This document shows positions 48,965-58,201 of a stretch of DNA of 64,000 nucleotides, in pieces (positions within the stretch are counted from its first letter, which is position 1; each line of letters starts with the position of its first letter). Location of the stretch: NCBI RefSeq assembly GCF_001467695.1, contig NZ_LNYE01000022.1:186001-250000 (forward strand), read 5' to 3'. A model generated the notes under the pieces. It was given only the letters and a program-made list of their open reading frames with translations. It was not told the origin of the DNA and searched no databases. This stretch comes from Legionella gratiana. GTDB lineage: Bacteria; Pseudomonadota; Gammaproteobacteria; Legionellales; Legionellaceae. The position numbers and the translations under genes are program-made.

Positions 48965-50154
48965 CGTTTTCTTATCTCATTTGAAGCAAGTTTATTTAAA
49001 ATAAGTGGATTATTAGCATATTTCTGAAGATTTGGATCTAAATTGCTTTTAATAATATCTGCGATCAGTTTTTCATCACCAGCTTCTTCTTTTTTAAAAA
49101 TATCAGTCACATAATGAGGTGAGCCAGAGGTAGATGTGGGCACTAAAAGGCCATCCTGATCAGAAAGATCAGTTGTGACTTCTAAAGAGAGACCAATTCG
49201 GAGAGGATGTTTTCTTAATTCATCTTGCACTAAATCAACTCGAACAGGTAGCCTTTGGACAATTTTAATCCAATTCCCAGAGAGATTTTCAGGAGGGAGC
49301 AATGAAAAAGCATTCCCTGCACCTCCAGGTAAACCAACAATTCTACCGTGAAATACAACACTAGAACCGTAAAGATCCGAAGTAAATTTAACTTTTTGGC
49401 CAATACGCATTTTTTTTAGTTGTGTTTCCTTATAGTTGGCGTTAACCCATATTTGATCCAGTGGAATAATGGACATCAGCGGTTCTTTAGGGGAGATCCA
49501 CATACCTACCTGAATGGTTCTTTGTGCTACAAGACCATCTACAGGAGCATAAATATTACATCGATATAATTGGACCCACGCATCACGTACTTCTTGTGCT
49601 GCTGCTTGAACCCAGGGATGTTCAGTAATCGAAGTACCTTGTACAAATGCGAGCATTTTTTGATAATTATTCTTGGTGCTTTTTAGTGAAGCAATTGACG
49701 CTTTGAGATCGTCTTGTGCATTTTGGTAATCTTCTAAAGAAACTCCTTTAGCAGCAATTACGTCATAGCGGTGCTTAAGGTTTTGTTGTGCTTTTAATAG
49801 TTCTGCTTTTTTCACGTCAATGTCTGCGGCCAGTATAAATACATCGTGAAACGCCTGACATACATCACGTACTGTTTGAGCAAGTTTCTTTTTCGCTTTT
49901 TCGAGAGCAATCAGCGAGTCAGTTTCATTTAAAGAAACGATTAGTTGTCCTTTTTTTACTAGAAAACTATCATCAGTGTAAATACCCGTAACAAATCCAG
50001 GACGTAAAGCTTTGATATAAACTTGGTTCCCTTGGACATAAGCATCATTGGTGTAAACCTCGTTTCTCCAAACAAAAAGCCAATACAAAAAAAGGAAAAC
50101 AAAAAGAACAAGAAGAATGATTGCAAAATAAAAAGAAGGCGATTTTTTTTTCAT
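48961..50154 (-). CDS. HlyD/EmrA-type membrane fusion adaptor
   Basis: 397 residues. One N-terminal membrane helix (about 8-28) is followed by a biotinyl-lipoyl half (VYIKALRPGFVTGIYTDDSF), a coiled-coil hairpin (about 80-170), the second lipoyl half (IYAPVDGLVAQRTIQVGMWI) and a beta-barrel domain. The C-terminal tail of about 50 residues past the usual end is polar. It bridges the MFS pump and the outer-membrane channel in the same operon, with four-base overlaps on both sides. Confidence 0.92.
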   Translation of the reverse strand: MKKKSPSFYFAIILLVLFVFLFLYWLFVWRNEVYTNDAYVQGNQVYIKALRPGFVTGIYTDDSFLVKKGQLIVSLNETDSLIALEKAKKKLAQTVRDVCQAFHDVFILAADIDVKKAELLKAQQNLKHRYDVIAAKGVSLEDYQNAQDDLKASIASLKSTKNNYQKMLAFVQGTSITEHPWVQAAAQEVRDAWVQLYRCNIYAPVDGLVAQRTIQVGMWISPKEPLMSIIPLDQIWVNANYKETQLKKMRIGQKVKFTSDLYGSSVVFHGRIVGLPGGAGNAFSLLPPENLSGNWIKIVQRLPVRVDLVQDELRKHPLRIGLSLEVTTDLSDQDGLLVPTSTSGSPHYVTDIFKKEEAGDEKLIADIIKSNLDPNLQKYANNPLILNKLASNEIRKR

Positions 50155-51614
50155 GAGTTATTCACCAAAGGTATTCTATTTTGACAATAACCGCCTCCTA
50201 ATGCTTTGGTCAGTTTTATTGAGGCTAAGTATTGGTTATACAGTAGAGTAACATCTACAATCTTTTTTTGAATGACTTCTTCTTGTAAAAAATAAAGATC
50301 AAATAAACTGTCTAATCCTTTTTGTTGACGTAAATAGCTGAGCTCATATCGTTGTTTTGCAAGCTCAACTACGTGTTCTTGTTCTACTTTTTGTTGATAA
50401 ATATCCTCAGCAAATGCTAAGACATCAAGAACTTCTTGGGTACTATAGAGGAGCAAGCTGTTATACGCATCAATTGCTGCGTCAAATTGGGCTTTAGTAG
50501 CTTTGATATTTGCCCGTATTGCTCCCGCGGTGAAAATAGGTAAACTCAATGCAGGTCTAAATGCTGCTGTACCACTTGATATATCGAAGAGCTTTTTCCA
50601 ACCTGTGCTTTCCAGACCAAGAAGGCCAACAAGATTTATATTGGGATAATATTCAGCCATCGCTGCTCCCGTCTTATAGGCTAAAGCTTTTGCTCGCCAA
50701 ATTTGCGCCATTAGGTCAGGTCTACGGGCTAAGAAATCTAACGGTAGTATTGGAGGAATATTCAGCGATTTAGGCAATTTCGGAAGAGAAGAGTTAATCA
50801 ATAGTGGATTATCCGGCCCACGCCCTGCTAAAGTATTAACCAAGTGTTTGTTTGCAGTAAGTTCATCAGTAATACTTGAGAGTAATTTTTGTGCTTCAAG
50901 CAATTTTTCTGAAGTTTCCAATGCAGGTAATTTTGAAGAAAGTCCTTTTTGTACTAATAAGTGTTGTAATTTTGCAATTTTTTGTCGTACATTGATTAAT
51001 TGTACGTATAGTTTTTTCCTTATAAGATTTGTTTTATAAGCAAAATATGCTTGTGCAGTTGCGGTGCTTGTAATCAGTTCTACTTCAGCCGCTTCTGCTT
51101 CTTGTGCTTTTGCTTCCCCTAGAGCAGCACGGAAGAGATTACGGTTTTGCCCCCAGAAATCCACTTCATAACTAAATGAAAGAGACAGGTCTAATAGGTC
51201 AGCATTTAAAGGGAATGAATGATTGAGCGCGCGATACAAACCGTTTTGACTTATATATTGTCTGTTCTCCTTTGCGTTAAAGAAAACTAACGGGAATAGT
51301 ATTGAACGTGTAACGATCGCTTGCTGTTTCGCAACTTCAATGCGCTTTTTGACTTCTTGAATTGAAGGGTTATTAGCTAACGCTTGAGTGACTAAAAGAT
51401 TAAGTTCAGGTGAGTTATAAGACAGCCACCATTGTTTCTTTGGCCATTGGCCTTTAGAAAAAGTATTCTTTTTTTGCAAGCTTTTTTTAATGGAATGTTC
51501 CATACTTGGAACAGCCTTTATATTTTTAACTTGGCTTTGTTGAGGTAGAGAGATAGTGCAGGATGCTAATAGATATAAACTCAAATAAGCAAATCCTCTA
51601 ATTAAAAGCCGCAT
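50151..51614 (-). CDS. outer membrane efflux lipoprotein (NodT/OprM type)
   Basis: 487 residues. The signal peptide ends in the lipobox LASC (about residue 19), so the channel is lipid-anchored like OprM. Two repeated efflux domains follow: WWLSYNSPELNLLVTQALAN with NNPSIQEVKKRIEVAKQQA in the first, and SGTAAFRPALSLPIFTAGAI plus the LRPDL-like FLARRPDLMAQIWRAKALAY in the second. It is first in the efflux operon. A dyad-symmetric candidate operator lies about 90 bases before its start. Confidence 0.92.
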   Translation of the reverse strand: MRLLIRGFAYLSLYLLASCTISLPQQSQVKNIKAVPSMEHSIKKSLQKKNTFSKGQWPKKQWWLSYNSPELNLLVTQALANNPSIQEVKKRIEVAKQQAIVTRSILFPLVFFNAKENRQYISQNGLYRALNHSFPLNADLLDLSLSFSYEVDFWGQNRNLFRAALGEAKAQEAEAAEVELITSTATAQAYFAYKTNLIRKKLYVQLINVRQKIAKLQHLLVQKGLSSKLPALETSEKLLEAQKLLSSITDELTANKHLVNTLAGRGPDNPLLINSSLPKLPKSLNIPPILPLDFLARRPDLMAQIWRAKALAYKTGAAMAEYYPNINLVGLLGLESTGWKKLFDISSGTAAFRPALSLPIFTAGAIRANIKATKAQFDAAIDAYNSLLLYSTQEVLDVLAFAEDIYQQKVEQEHVVELAKQRYELSYLRQQKGLDSLFDLYFLQEEVIQKKIVDVTLLYNQYLASIKLTKALGGGYCQNRIPLVNNS

Positions 51615-51700
51615 AATAGATCCTTTAGCAATAACCTGTAACAGGGCCCCATCCCCCGTGTCCTCTTACATTTCCATCTTATCATCATAAAATACTTTTT

Positions 51701-51721
51701 TATGATAGCGCAGCTATCGTA
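51701..51721. promoter_or_regulatory. candidate operator of the efflux operon
   Basis: TATGATAGC-GCA-GCTATCGTA is a near-perfect dyad with 9-base arms (one mismatch) and a 3-base centre, about 87 bases upstream of the efflux operon start (minus strand). Its size suits a dimeric repressor or LysR-type activator. The binder is unknown; the LysR gene at the other end of the operon is one candidate. Confidence 0.4.
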
Positions 51722-51775
51722 TATAGTAACTATTAGCATTTGATTTTCATAGGAGTTTTTTTGCTCGTTTAGAGA

Positions 51776-51906
51776 GGCAACGTCCCTGATGTTTTTTACA
51801 TACTACTCAAAGTCCTAGTGCAGGAGAGGGGCGGATCGAAGTCGACTCAAAAATCAGTGAGATTTAAGATGCGGCAATGTATAAAAAAGACTTCAGGGAT
51901 GTTACC
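51776..51906. repeat. 131-bp element with 28-base imperfect terminal inverted repeats
   Basis: The left end 51776-51803 (GGCAACGTCCCTGATG then TTTTTTACATAC) mirrors the right end 51879-51906 (GTATAAAAAAGACTTC then AGGGATGTTACC) with about five differences. About 75 unrelated bases lie between. This resembles a small MITE or a large folded RNA. It sits between the efflux promoter and the tRNA-Ser 3' end. No flanking target duplication is obvious. Confidence 0.45.
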
Positions 51907-51951
51907 TAATAATTTATGCAAAAATGTGAGAATTTGATTGGAGCTTATTTC

Positions 51952-52039
51952 TGGCGGAGAGACAGGGATTCGAACCCTGGGAAGGTTTCCCTTCAACGGT
52001 TTTCAAGACCGCCGCAATCGACCACTCTGCCATCTCTCC
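51952..52039 (-). tRNA. tRNA-Ser, anticodon UGA
   Basis: The minus strand reads GGAGAGATGGCAGAGTGG as acceptor and D-arm. The anticodon stem-loop is CGGTCTTGAAAACCG, with anticodon TGA. A long variable arm typical of tRNA-Ser (GAAGGGAAACCTTC) follows, then the T-arm CAGGGTTCGAATCCCTG and an acceptor end with encoded CCA. Length is 88 bases including CCA. Confidence 0.97.
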
Positions 52040-52188
52040 ACGGGCAATACTATCTCAACCCTTATAGTTTTGCAAACACTTTTTTTATATTCTTATTGAA
52101 TAAGGCCGTATATTTTTAATAGTATAAAATTTCTATTTATTTCATTATCTAAAAACATAAGAATGTTCGCAAATTCAATAGTCCTAGG

Positions 52189-52261
52189 TATAATCCCCTA
52201 GAAAAAGCAGTTGAGTTCTGCTGCGCAAGTTAACGGTATTGAACCTGCTGGATTTTCTAGG
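52189..52261 (+). promoter_or_regulatory. TATAAT box followed by a hairpin leader element (copy B)
   Basis: TATAAT at 52189-52194 is followed by CCTAGAAAA (52197-52205), which pairs with TTTTCTAGG (52253-52261). Inside lies AGCAG-TTGAGTT-CTGCT (52206-52222). Compared with copy A at 22452-22512 the outer helix is identical and the inner stem differs by one compensated pair (T-A to C-G), with the same 7-base loop. The middle segment differs. It is about 75 bases upstream of bamD. Confidence 0.55.
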
Positions 52262-52335
52262 ATAATGTTTTCAGTTTTTACAGCTCTTGCAGCTTGTAGT
52301 GATTGCGGTGAATATATTTTAAATAGGTGTAGTTT

Positions 52336-53109
52336 ATGAAAAGAATTCAAGTGTTGTTCTTGTTTGCTCTTATTGTGTCTTTAAGTGCTTGTAAGTCATG
52401 GTGGCATAAAGATGAAGAAGATAATAATCCTTATAAAGGAATGACTGCAGAACAACTTTATACTGCATCTCAGAAAGATTTGCACAAAAAAGAATATGCA
52501 ACTGCAATAAAACATCTTGAAGCAATAGAAACAATGTATCCTTTTAGTGATTATACCGAAAAATCACAAATGGATTTAATTTATGCTTATTATGAGAATG
52601 AAGATTATCCTGCAGCTGCGGCCACAGCAGAACGATTTATTCACCTTTATCCACGGGCGAAAAATGTAGATTATGCTTATTACATGAAAGGTATGGCAAA
52701 TTTTCAACAAACCCGCGGTGTTTTCGCAAAATTCTTACCTTTGGATGAATCATGGAGAGATCCTGGGACGCAAACCCAAGCTTATTCAGATTTCGGTATC
52801 TTGATTCAAAAATTCCCTGATAGTAAATATAAAGCAAATGCGTTACAACGAATGATTTATTTGCGCAATATGTTTGCACAACATGAGTTGAATGCGTCAA
52901 CATTTTATTTTAAGCGTAAAATGTATGTTGCTGCTATTGAAAGAGCAGCTTATGTGGTTAAAAACTACCCACAGTCTCCTGGAGTCAAACAGGCTTTAGT
53001 GATTATGTATAAAGCAAATAGGGCTTTAGGGTTCAATAAAGCAGCTGAAGAGGCACTATCTATATATACAGCAACGTATCACACCACCAAAATGGAACGA
53101 ATAGTGTAA
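52336..53109 (+). CDS. bamD: outer membrane assembly lipoprotein BamD
   Basis: An essential part of the BAM complex that folds outer-membrane beta-barrels. The 257-residue protein has a lipobox LSAC at about residues 16-19, then TPR units: GMTAEQLYTASQKDLHKKEY, FSDYTEKSQMDLIYAYYENE, YPRAKNVDYAYYMKGMANF, and DSKYKANALQRMIYLRNMFA. Length matches E. coli BamD (245). It is a single gene, followed by a repeated hairpin that may end its transcript. Confidence 0.96.
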   Translation: MKRIQVLFLFALIVSLSACKSWWHKDEEDNNPYKGMTAEQLYTASQKDLHKKEYATAIKHLEAIETMYPFSDYTEKSQMDLIYAYYENEDYPAAAATAERFIHLYPRAKNVDYAYYMKGMANFQQTRGVFAKFLPLDESWRDPGTQTQAYSDFGILIQKFPDSKYKANALQRMIYLRNMFAQHELNASTFYFKRKMYVAAIERAAYVVKNYPQSPGVKQALVIMYKANRALGFNKAAEEALSIYTATYHTTKMERIV

Positions 53110-53116
53110 TGTTTAG

Positions 53117-53162
53117 CGACATAAAAGGTATTTTTTGTGCCTTTTGTGTCGAACTCACGTTA
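53117..53162. repeat. palindromic repeat, clear member of a dispersed family
   Basis: CGACATAAAAGG (53117-53128) pairs with CCTTTTGTGTCG (53140-53151) over 12 positions with one G-U. It is followed by AACTCACGTTA. The stem edges and tail match the copy at 32681-32724. It lies eight bases past bamD and may double as its terminator. Confidence 0.75.
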
Positions 53163-53749
53163 TTAACGTACCAATAATAACTCCTTGTTTTCTGGATTTG
53201 CATGAACATTGCTCGAGTTACAAATGTACCTGTTTTTCTGTTTTAAAATAATCCTTAGCTTAAAAACAATCAAATGAGTGCTTCATATGACAAAATTGAT
53301 GCATGGTCTAAATTAAGCAGAAAAAAGAAAAATAGTTGAAGTCAAGACTGTTTTTTTAATTTTGGTTTGTTTAAAATAGATAGGTATTATTTCTGCGCTC
53401 CACATTCTTCTCCTGTGGATAATTAAATCACCAAATATGCTAACTTCAAGCACCACTTACTTAGCGACCTTGCCCTATATGGGTTTTTCAGTTAGTCAAT
53501 AAAATACATTACCATTAGTTATGCACATTTTCTGTGGATAAGTCTGTTTATATTCTGTCAAATCCCATGTAAAAATAGAGGTTATTTGAATGCTAAATTA
53601 TTATCCAATATGTTCTTGGAAATAGGCTACACTGCGCGATAGCGCACCCTAGATAACATTCTCAATCCCATTGAATGATACTGACAAAAACTGTCATGAG
53701 TTTGTTTTATATTCTCCGATGAATTAAAGAAATAAATACAGGAGAAATC
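53163..53749. other. 587-base AT-rich non-coding region
   Basis: I find no credible open frame on either strand. The region contains three canonical DnaA boxes (separate entry). A ribosome site GGAG for the VOC gene lies at its right end. Sequence before 53400 is featureless. Confidence 0.5.
53414..53541. promoter_or_regulatory. cluster of three consensus DnaA boxes
   Basis: TGTGGATAA at 53414-53422 and 53533-53541 are perfect complements of the strong box TTATCCACA. TTATGCACA at 53519-53527 fits the consensus TTATNCACA in the opposite orientation, five bases from the third box. Three matches within 128 bases of non-coding DNA is well above chance; a single perfect box elsewhere lies inside the RND pump gene (60612-60620). 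It could be a DnaA-titration or DnaA-regulated site. No dnaA, dnaN or gidA gene is near. Confidence 0.5.
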
Positions 53750-54118
53750 ATGACATTCGACCCCAACTTAGTTCTATTTTATGTGAGCAATATAGAGAAC
53801 AGTACTCATTTTTACTCAGAACTACTAAATGTCCAACCTATCCATACTGAGCCTGATTATGCCATGTTTCTATTAAAACCTGGTTTACGATTGGGTTTAT
53901 GGTCTCAAAATTCTGTAAAACCAGCTCCTACTATATTTGGTGGTGGCAGCGAGTTCGCCATTCAGGTAGTTGATGAGCAAACTATTGATGAACTTTTTGA
54001 GAATTATCAAAATAAGAACTTTAGGATGATACAAGAACCAACTAACATGGATTTTGGTTATACCTTTGTCACCTGCGATCCAGATGATCATCGAATTCGC
54101 TTTTTTTCGAAGAAATAG
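53750..54118 (+). CDS. VOC-superfamily (glyoxalase/bleomycin-resistance fold) protein
   Basis: 122 residues, with AGGAG before ATG. It has two beta-alpha-beta-beta-beta halves: NLVLFYVSNIENSTHFYSEL in the first, and FAIQVVDEQTIDELFENYQN ending in VTCDPDDHRIRFFSKK in the second. The start and end wording is typical of small VOC dioxygenases and resistance proteins. The metal-ligand set is incomplete by eye. Substrate is unknown. A single gene. Confidence 0.8.
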   Translation: MTFDPNLVLFYVSNIENSTHFYSELLNVQPIHTEPDYAMFLLKPGLRLGLWSQNSVKPAPTIFGGGSEFAIQVVDEQTIDELFENYQNKNFRMIQEPTNMDFGYTFVTCDPDDHRIRFFSKK

Positions 54119-54467
54119 CCATGAGCCAAAACTGGCTAGCTGTCGCTTGTGTATCCCACGTGCGAATTGATGTAGAAGGAGGATTTATGTAAGTTTGTCA
54201 TAGTAACTTGCACCTCTATTTCACCCAAATCAATAATCATGATGTTTTTGATGCATTATGAGTGTGTTATGGTCATTAAAATCAGCCTGAATGATGGTTT
54301 GTTGGATAGGTTAGTCAGATAATTTTTTACACAAAATAAGAACCTTTGGAAGTAGGGCTTCCTATTTATTAATTTCTATGTAAATGAATAGACTATAATA
54401 TACTTATTTTCAGAATCAAAATATTCGCTTTATTTGAGGCAATGAAAATATAAATCGTGGAGGGAAT
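54119..54467. other. 349-base intergenic region, no gene seen
   Basis: AT-rich, with stops in all frames. The right end holds GGAGGG, the ribosome site of the next gene. No repeat or hairpin stands out. Confidence 0.5.
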
Positions 54468-54884
54468 GTGGCTATTACCGCAATGGAAAAGACAGTGAGA
54501 AGAGTATTTGATGAAATGTGGAATCAACAAAAGGTTGCACTAGCAGAGGAGCTCTTTTCACCAAAGACTTCAATTCATTTTAGCTATGACCAAGTAGCAA
54601 ATTTACAGGATTTTAAAGATGCGTTACTGCAATGGTATCGAGCTTTTCCGGATTTGCAGCATCATATCGATGATCTTATATTGAGTGGGGATAAAGTAGT
54701 GACGCGTTGGCATGGCCGAGGAACCCATTGTAATGAATTTTCGGGAATTCCCGCAACAGGTATTTCTGTATTTTATAGTGGCATTACGATTTTTCGCTTG
54801 GATCATAATCAGCAAATTACCGAAGCTTGGGTATACAGTGATTTAAATGACATGATTAACAAAATGCAACAAAGTCAAAAATAA
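54468..54884 (+). CDS. SnoaL-like / ester cyclase-type small protein
   Basis: 138 residues from GTG 54468 with GGAGG just upstream; an ATG five codons later is too far from that site. The pattern VRRVFDEMWNQQKVALAEEL, FKDALLQWYRAFPDLQHHID, VVTRWHGRGTH and ITEAWVYSDLNDM is the NTF2-fold SnoaL family (polyketide cyclase-like). Many such proteins have no known substrate. It is five bases before the S9 peptidase gene and likely co-transcribed. Confidence 0.82.
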   Translation: MAITAMEKTVRRVFDEMWNQQKVALAEELFSPKTSIHFSYDQVANLQDFKDALLQWYRAFPDLQHHIDDLILSGDKVVTRWHGRGTHCNEFSGIPATGISVFYSGITIFRLDHNQQITEAWVYSDLNDMINKMQQSQK

Positions 54885-54895
54885 TAGGCATGATT

Positions 54896-57190
54896 ATGGA
54901 AAAAGAAAGCGAAAAGCGTTATGAGAAGGCAAAAAAATTTCTTCCGCAAAATGTTGTTGGTTTGCTGAAAAACGTTCAACCTTCAATTGCGTGGTCACCC
55001 GATGAAAAACATATTTGCTATCGACATGACACAATTCAAGGCTATGAATATCTTATTTTTAATTTACAAAACAAGAAGAAAGAACCTGCTTTTGACCACT
55101 CCTTGCTGGCCTGCAAAGTTGCAGAGAAATTAAATCGGGAAGTCACCGCTTTTGCCTTACCAATCAATAAAATTGATTTTGTTGACGAACACATTTTGCA
55201 CTTATTTGTTGAGCCATTTATTTTTCAATATGATCGGACAACTCAGGTGCTCTTGCTTGTTCCGGAGATAAAAAAACCTATCGCAATGTACCGATGTCCT
55301 TCTATTATGGAGCTTTGGGGGCTTTTACCTACTCCAATTGCTCCAAGAATTCGCTCACTGGATCAGTGTTGGGATATATACATCAAGGAATATAACTTAT
55401 TTCTTTTTTCATTTGCCGAAAATAAAGAGTATCAACTTACTACAGATGGCACCAAAACGAATGCATATGCTGTTTCTCCTGATACTAATTTAATCTCATT
55501 AACGCTACATCGAATGCAGACAGTATTACCCCCTATGGCTATTTGGTCTCCTGATTCACAAAAAATTGTTACGTTTCAATGTAATCAACAGCATGTGAAA
55601 AAATTATCACTGCTACAACATGCTCCGGAGGATGGTTCATTTCGTCCGCAAGTTTATGATACCCATATTCCTTTTTTAGGTGATGACGCAATCCCAGAAC
55701 TCAAATTATGTTTGATTGACATCGCAGAAAAGAAACTGAGTAAAATCGATATGCCCCCTTTGCTACCAGCATTAGTCGGATCACCAATTGAAGCTGGCTA
55801 TGTTTGGTGGAGTAAAGACAGTAAAAAAATCTTTTTTTTAAAAGAAGAGCGAGGTAATCATCAACTCTCTTTATGTGAGTTGGATAGTGTGACAAAACAG
55901 CATCGAATCATTCTAACTGAAAAGTCTCTGGGATATGTTGAGCCCAGTCAATTAATTTTGTGGCAAAATTACACGCAAGTAATTGAAGAGACAAATGAGT
56001 TTATTTGGTTATCGGATCATAACGGTTGGGCTCATCTTTATTTATATGATTTGCACACTGGACAAGTGAAAAATCCCATCACCCAAGGAGACTGGATGGT
56101 CCGCAAAGTATTTCATGTTGATACTAAAAATCGCTGGGTATATTTTTTAGGGAATGGCAAAGAACCAGATGTTGATCCCTATTTTCGTTATTTATATCGT
56201 GCACGCTTGGATGGTAAAGAAACGCAATTGTTGACCCCGGAAACCGCAGATCACTCCATTGTTTTCTCTCCCTCTAGGGATTATTTTATTGATTATTGTT
56301 CTTCTATGGACTTTATTCCGGTTACAAAATTATATGATAAAAATGGGAACGAAATTAATCTATTGGAAAAAGCAGATTTCTCTCTGCTCTATGCTTTGGG
56401 ATATAAACAACCGAAACCTTTTTGTCAAAAAGGTGCGGATGGAGAAACAGACATTTATGGTGTTATGTATTTTCCTACCGATTTTGATCCAAAGAAAAAA
56501 TATCCAATAATTGATGATATTTATCCTGGTCCACAATTGACGCGTGTGCCTAAAACCTATTGTTATGATCCTCCTGAATATTTTTATGGTTGTTGGTGGC
56601 CGCAAAGTTTGGCTGAATTAGGTTTCATCGTCATTAACATGGACGGGCGTGGCACTCCTTTACGATCTAAAGAATTTCATGAATATTCCTACCGTCATTT
56701 AGAAACCGCTGGTGGATTAGAAGATCATGTTGCAGTGATTAAAAGTCTGGTAGCACAGTATTCCTATATGGATATAAAGCGAGTCGGTATTATCGGACAG
56801 TCGGCTGGAGGGTATGCTGCAACTCGCGCTTTATTGGATTATTCTGAGTTCTATCAAGTAGGGGTCTGTGTTTCCGGGTTACAAGATCTGCGAAGCTACT
56901 TAGCATTTTGGGGCGAACGGTATCATGGTTTACCAAATGATGTAGATTATACTTTGCAATCGAATTATCCCTTGGCTGCTCAACTTAAAGGGAAATTATT
57001 TCTGATTCATGGTGATTTAGATGATAATGTCCATCCAGCTAATATGTTGCAATTGGTTGATGCACTGATTAAAGCAGATAAAAATTTTGATATGTTATTA
57101 GTTCCAAATGCGAACCATTCCCTTTATTTTATGAATACTTATGTTTGGCGTAGAATTTGGGACTATTTCGTTGAGCACCTAAAAAAGTAA
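54896..57190 (+). CDS. S9-family prolyl peptidase (DPP IV-like)
   Basis: About 764 residues with no signal peptide, so probably cytosolic. The N-terminal two thirds form a beta-propeller of the DPPIV_N type (repeated WSPDEKH, WSPDSQKI, WSKDSKKI blades). The C-terminal alpha/beta hydrolase has catalytic Ser636 in GIIGQSAGGYAATRA, Asp709 in HGDLDDNVHP and His741 in PNANHSLYF. It removes dipeptides or cleaves small peptides, often after Pro. The start at ATG 54896 has AGG seven bases before it; ATG 54890 is the alternative. Useful to an amino-acid-using organism. Confidence 0.9.
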   Translation: MEKESEKRYEKAKKFLPQNVVGLLKNVQPSIAWSPDEKHICYRHDTIQGYEYLIFNLQNKKKEPAFDHSLLACKVAEKLNREVTAFALPINKIDFVDEHILHLFVEPFIFQYDRTTQVLLLVPEIKKPIAMYRCPSIMELWGLLPTPIAPRIRSLDQCWDIYIKEYNLFLFSFAENKEYQLTTDGTKTNAYAVSPDTNLISLTLHRMQTVLPPMAIWSPDSQKIVTFQCNQQHVKKLSLLQHAPEDGSFRPQVYDTHIPFLGDDAIPELKLCLIDIAEKKLSKIDMPPLLPALVGSPIEAGYVWWSKDSKKIFFLKEERGNHQLSLCELDSVTKQHRIILTEKSLGYVEPSQLILWQNYTQVIEETNEFIWLSDHNGWAHLYLYDLHTGQVKNPITQGDWMVRKVFHVDTKNRWVYFLGNGKEPDVDPYFRYLYRARLDGKETQLLTPETADHSIVFSPSRDYFIDYCSSMDFIPVTKLYDKNGNEINLLEKADFSLLYALGYKQPKPFCQKGADGETDIYGVMYFPTDFDPKKKYPIIDDIYPGPQLTRVPKTYCYDPPEYFYGCWWPQSLAELGFIVINMDGRGTPLRSKEFHEYSYRHLETAGGLEDHVAVIKSLVAQYSYMDIKRVGIIGQSAGGYAATRALLDYSEFYQVGVCVSGLQDLRSYLAFWGERYHGLPNDVDYTLQSNYPLAAQLKGKLFLIHGDLDDNVHPANMLQLVDALIKADKNFDMLLVPNANHSLYFMNTYVWRRIWDYFVEHLKK

Positions 57191-57384
57191 TTATGCACTC
57201 AGTGGTAGAGTAAATTTCCACTTCAATTTATTATCGAGTTTAGAGCTCTGAAGCTAGGCATGAGTATGTTAAATTTCACGATTAATTTTCATAAACCAAA
57301 AATATTATCATCAACAATTAATTATGCCTATCTATTAGAGTTACACACTATTATTTAATGGTATTGGATTTCACTGAGGAAGCT

Positions 57385-58140
57385 ATGAAAAAATTGGATA
57401 CCTATCAGAGTCTTTGTACTGAAGTGTATGATTTAAGTAAACCGAATGCGCCACAAGATGCATACTCATTCTACCAAAGCTATGCTGCAGAGGCTAAAGG
57501 CTCGATTTTAGAACCTATGTGTGGTACAGGTCGATTTTTATTGCCGCTGGCTGAAGAAGGATTTCATGTTCACGGTTTTGATGCAAGTCAGCCAATGCTA
57601 GAACGACTGCATGCAAAAGCCCATAGCAAAAATCTTAATCCCAAAGTCTGGCATGGTTTTATTGAAGATTTAAATCAATCCGATAAATATTCTTTAATTT
57701 TTATACCTAGTGGTTCATTTTGTCTTATCACGGAAAAGGCTGATATCCAAAAAGCCTTAAAAACCATTTATGAACACTTGGAAGATAAAGGACTTTTTGT
57801 ATTTGAAGTAGAAACACTTCATGCGGTTCCTAAAGAATTAGGTATATGGAGAGGCACAAGATGGCTAAGAGAAGATGGAGCACTCATAGTACTCAGTCAA
57901 TTAGCCATGCTCGATGAAGAGGTTTGTTACTCTATCGGTAAATACGAACTGATTGATAACAACCGTATCATTCAAACAGAGATTGAGGAATACACAATTC
58001 GCATTTATCAAGACCTTTCTTTATTGCTCAATTTGCTTACTGAGGTTGGTTTTAGCAATGTACGAATGGTTAAAGCTTTTGATCGACACGCATCGCCTAA
58101 TGAAACAGATGAAAGCATTGTTTTTGAATGCAGAAAATAA
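57385..58140 (+). CDS. class I SAM-dependent methyltransferase
   Basis: 251 residues from ATG 57385, which has GAGGAAG just upstream; an in-frame ATG at 57358 lacks a site. Motif I reads ILEPMCGTGRFLLPLAEEGF, followed by VHGFDASQPMLERLHAKA and LIFIPSGSFCLI (motif II region). The substrate is unknown. The first 30 residues (YDLSKPNAPQDAYSFYQSYA) resemble small-molecule methyltransferases. A single gene. Confidence 0.88.
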   Translation: MKKLDTYQSLCTEVYDLSKPNAPQDAYSFYQSYAAEAKGSILEPMCGTGRFLLPLAEEGFHVHGFDASQPMLERLHAKAHSKNLNPKVWHGFIEDLNQSDKYSLIFIPSGSFCLITEKADIQKALKTIYEHLEDKGLFVFEVETLHAVPKELGIWRGTRWLREDGALIVLSQLAMLDEEVCYSIGKYELIDNNRIIQTEIEEYTIRIYQDLSLLLNLLTEVGFSNVRMVKAFDRHASPNETDESIVFECRK

Positions 58141-58201
58141 TTCTATGTCCAAAACCCATCCTCCACCCAGTAGGCACTGAAGTTCGATTGCTACGGATAC
58201 A

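Noticed and set aside
51952-52039. tRNA-Ser as an integration site
   Set aside because: No partial repeat of the tRNA 3' end and no integrase gene found in the window.
53163-53749. Chromosomal origin of replication
   Set aside because: DnaA boxes are present, but no origin-linked genes (dnaA, dnaN, gyrB, gidA, rpmH) are near and skew cannot be measured here.
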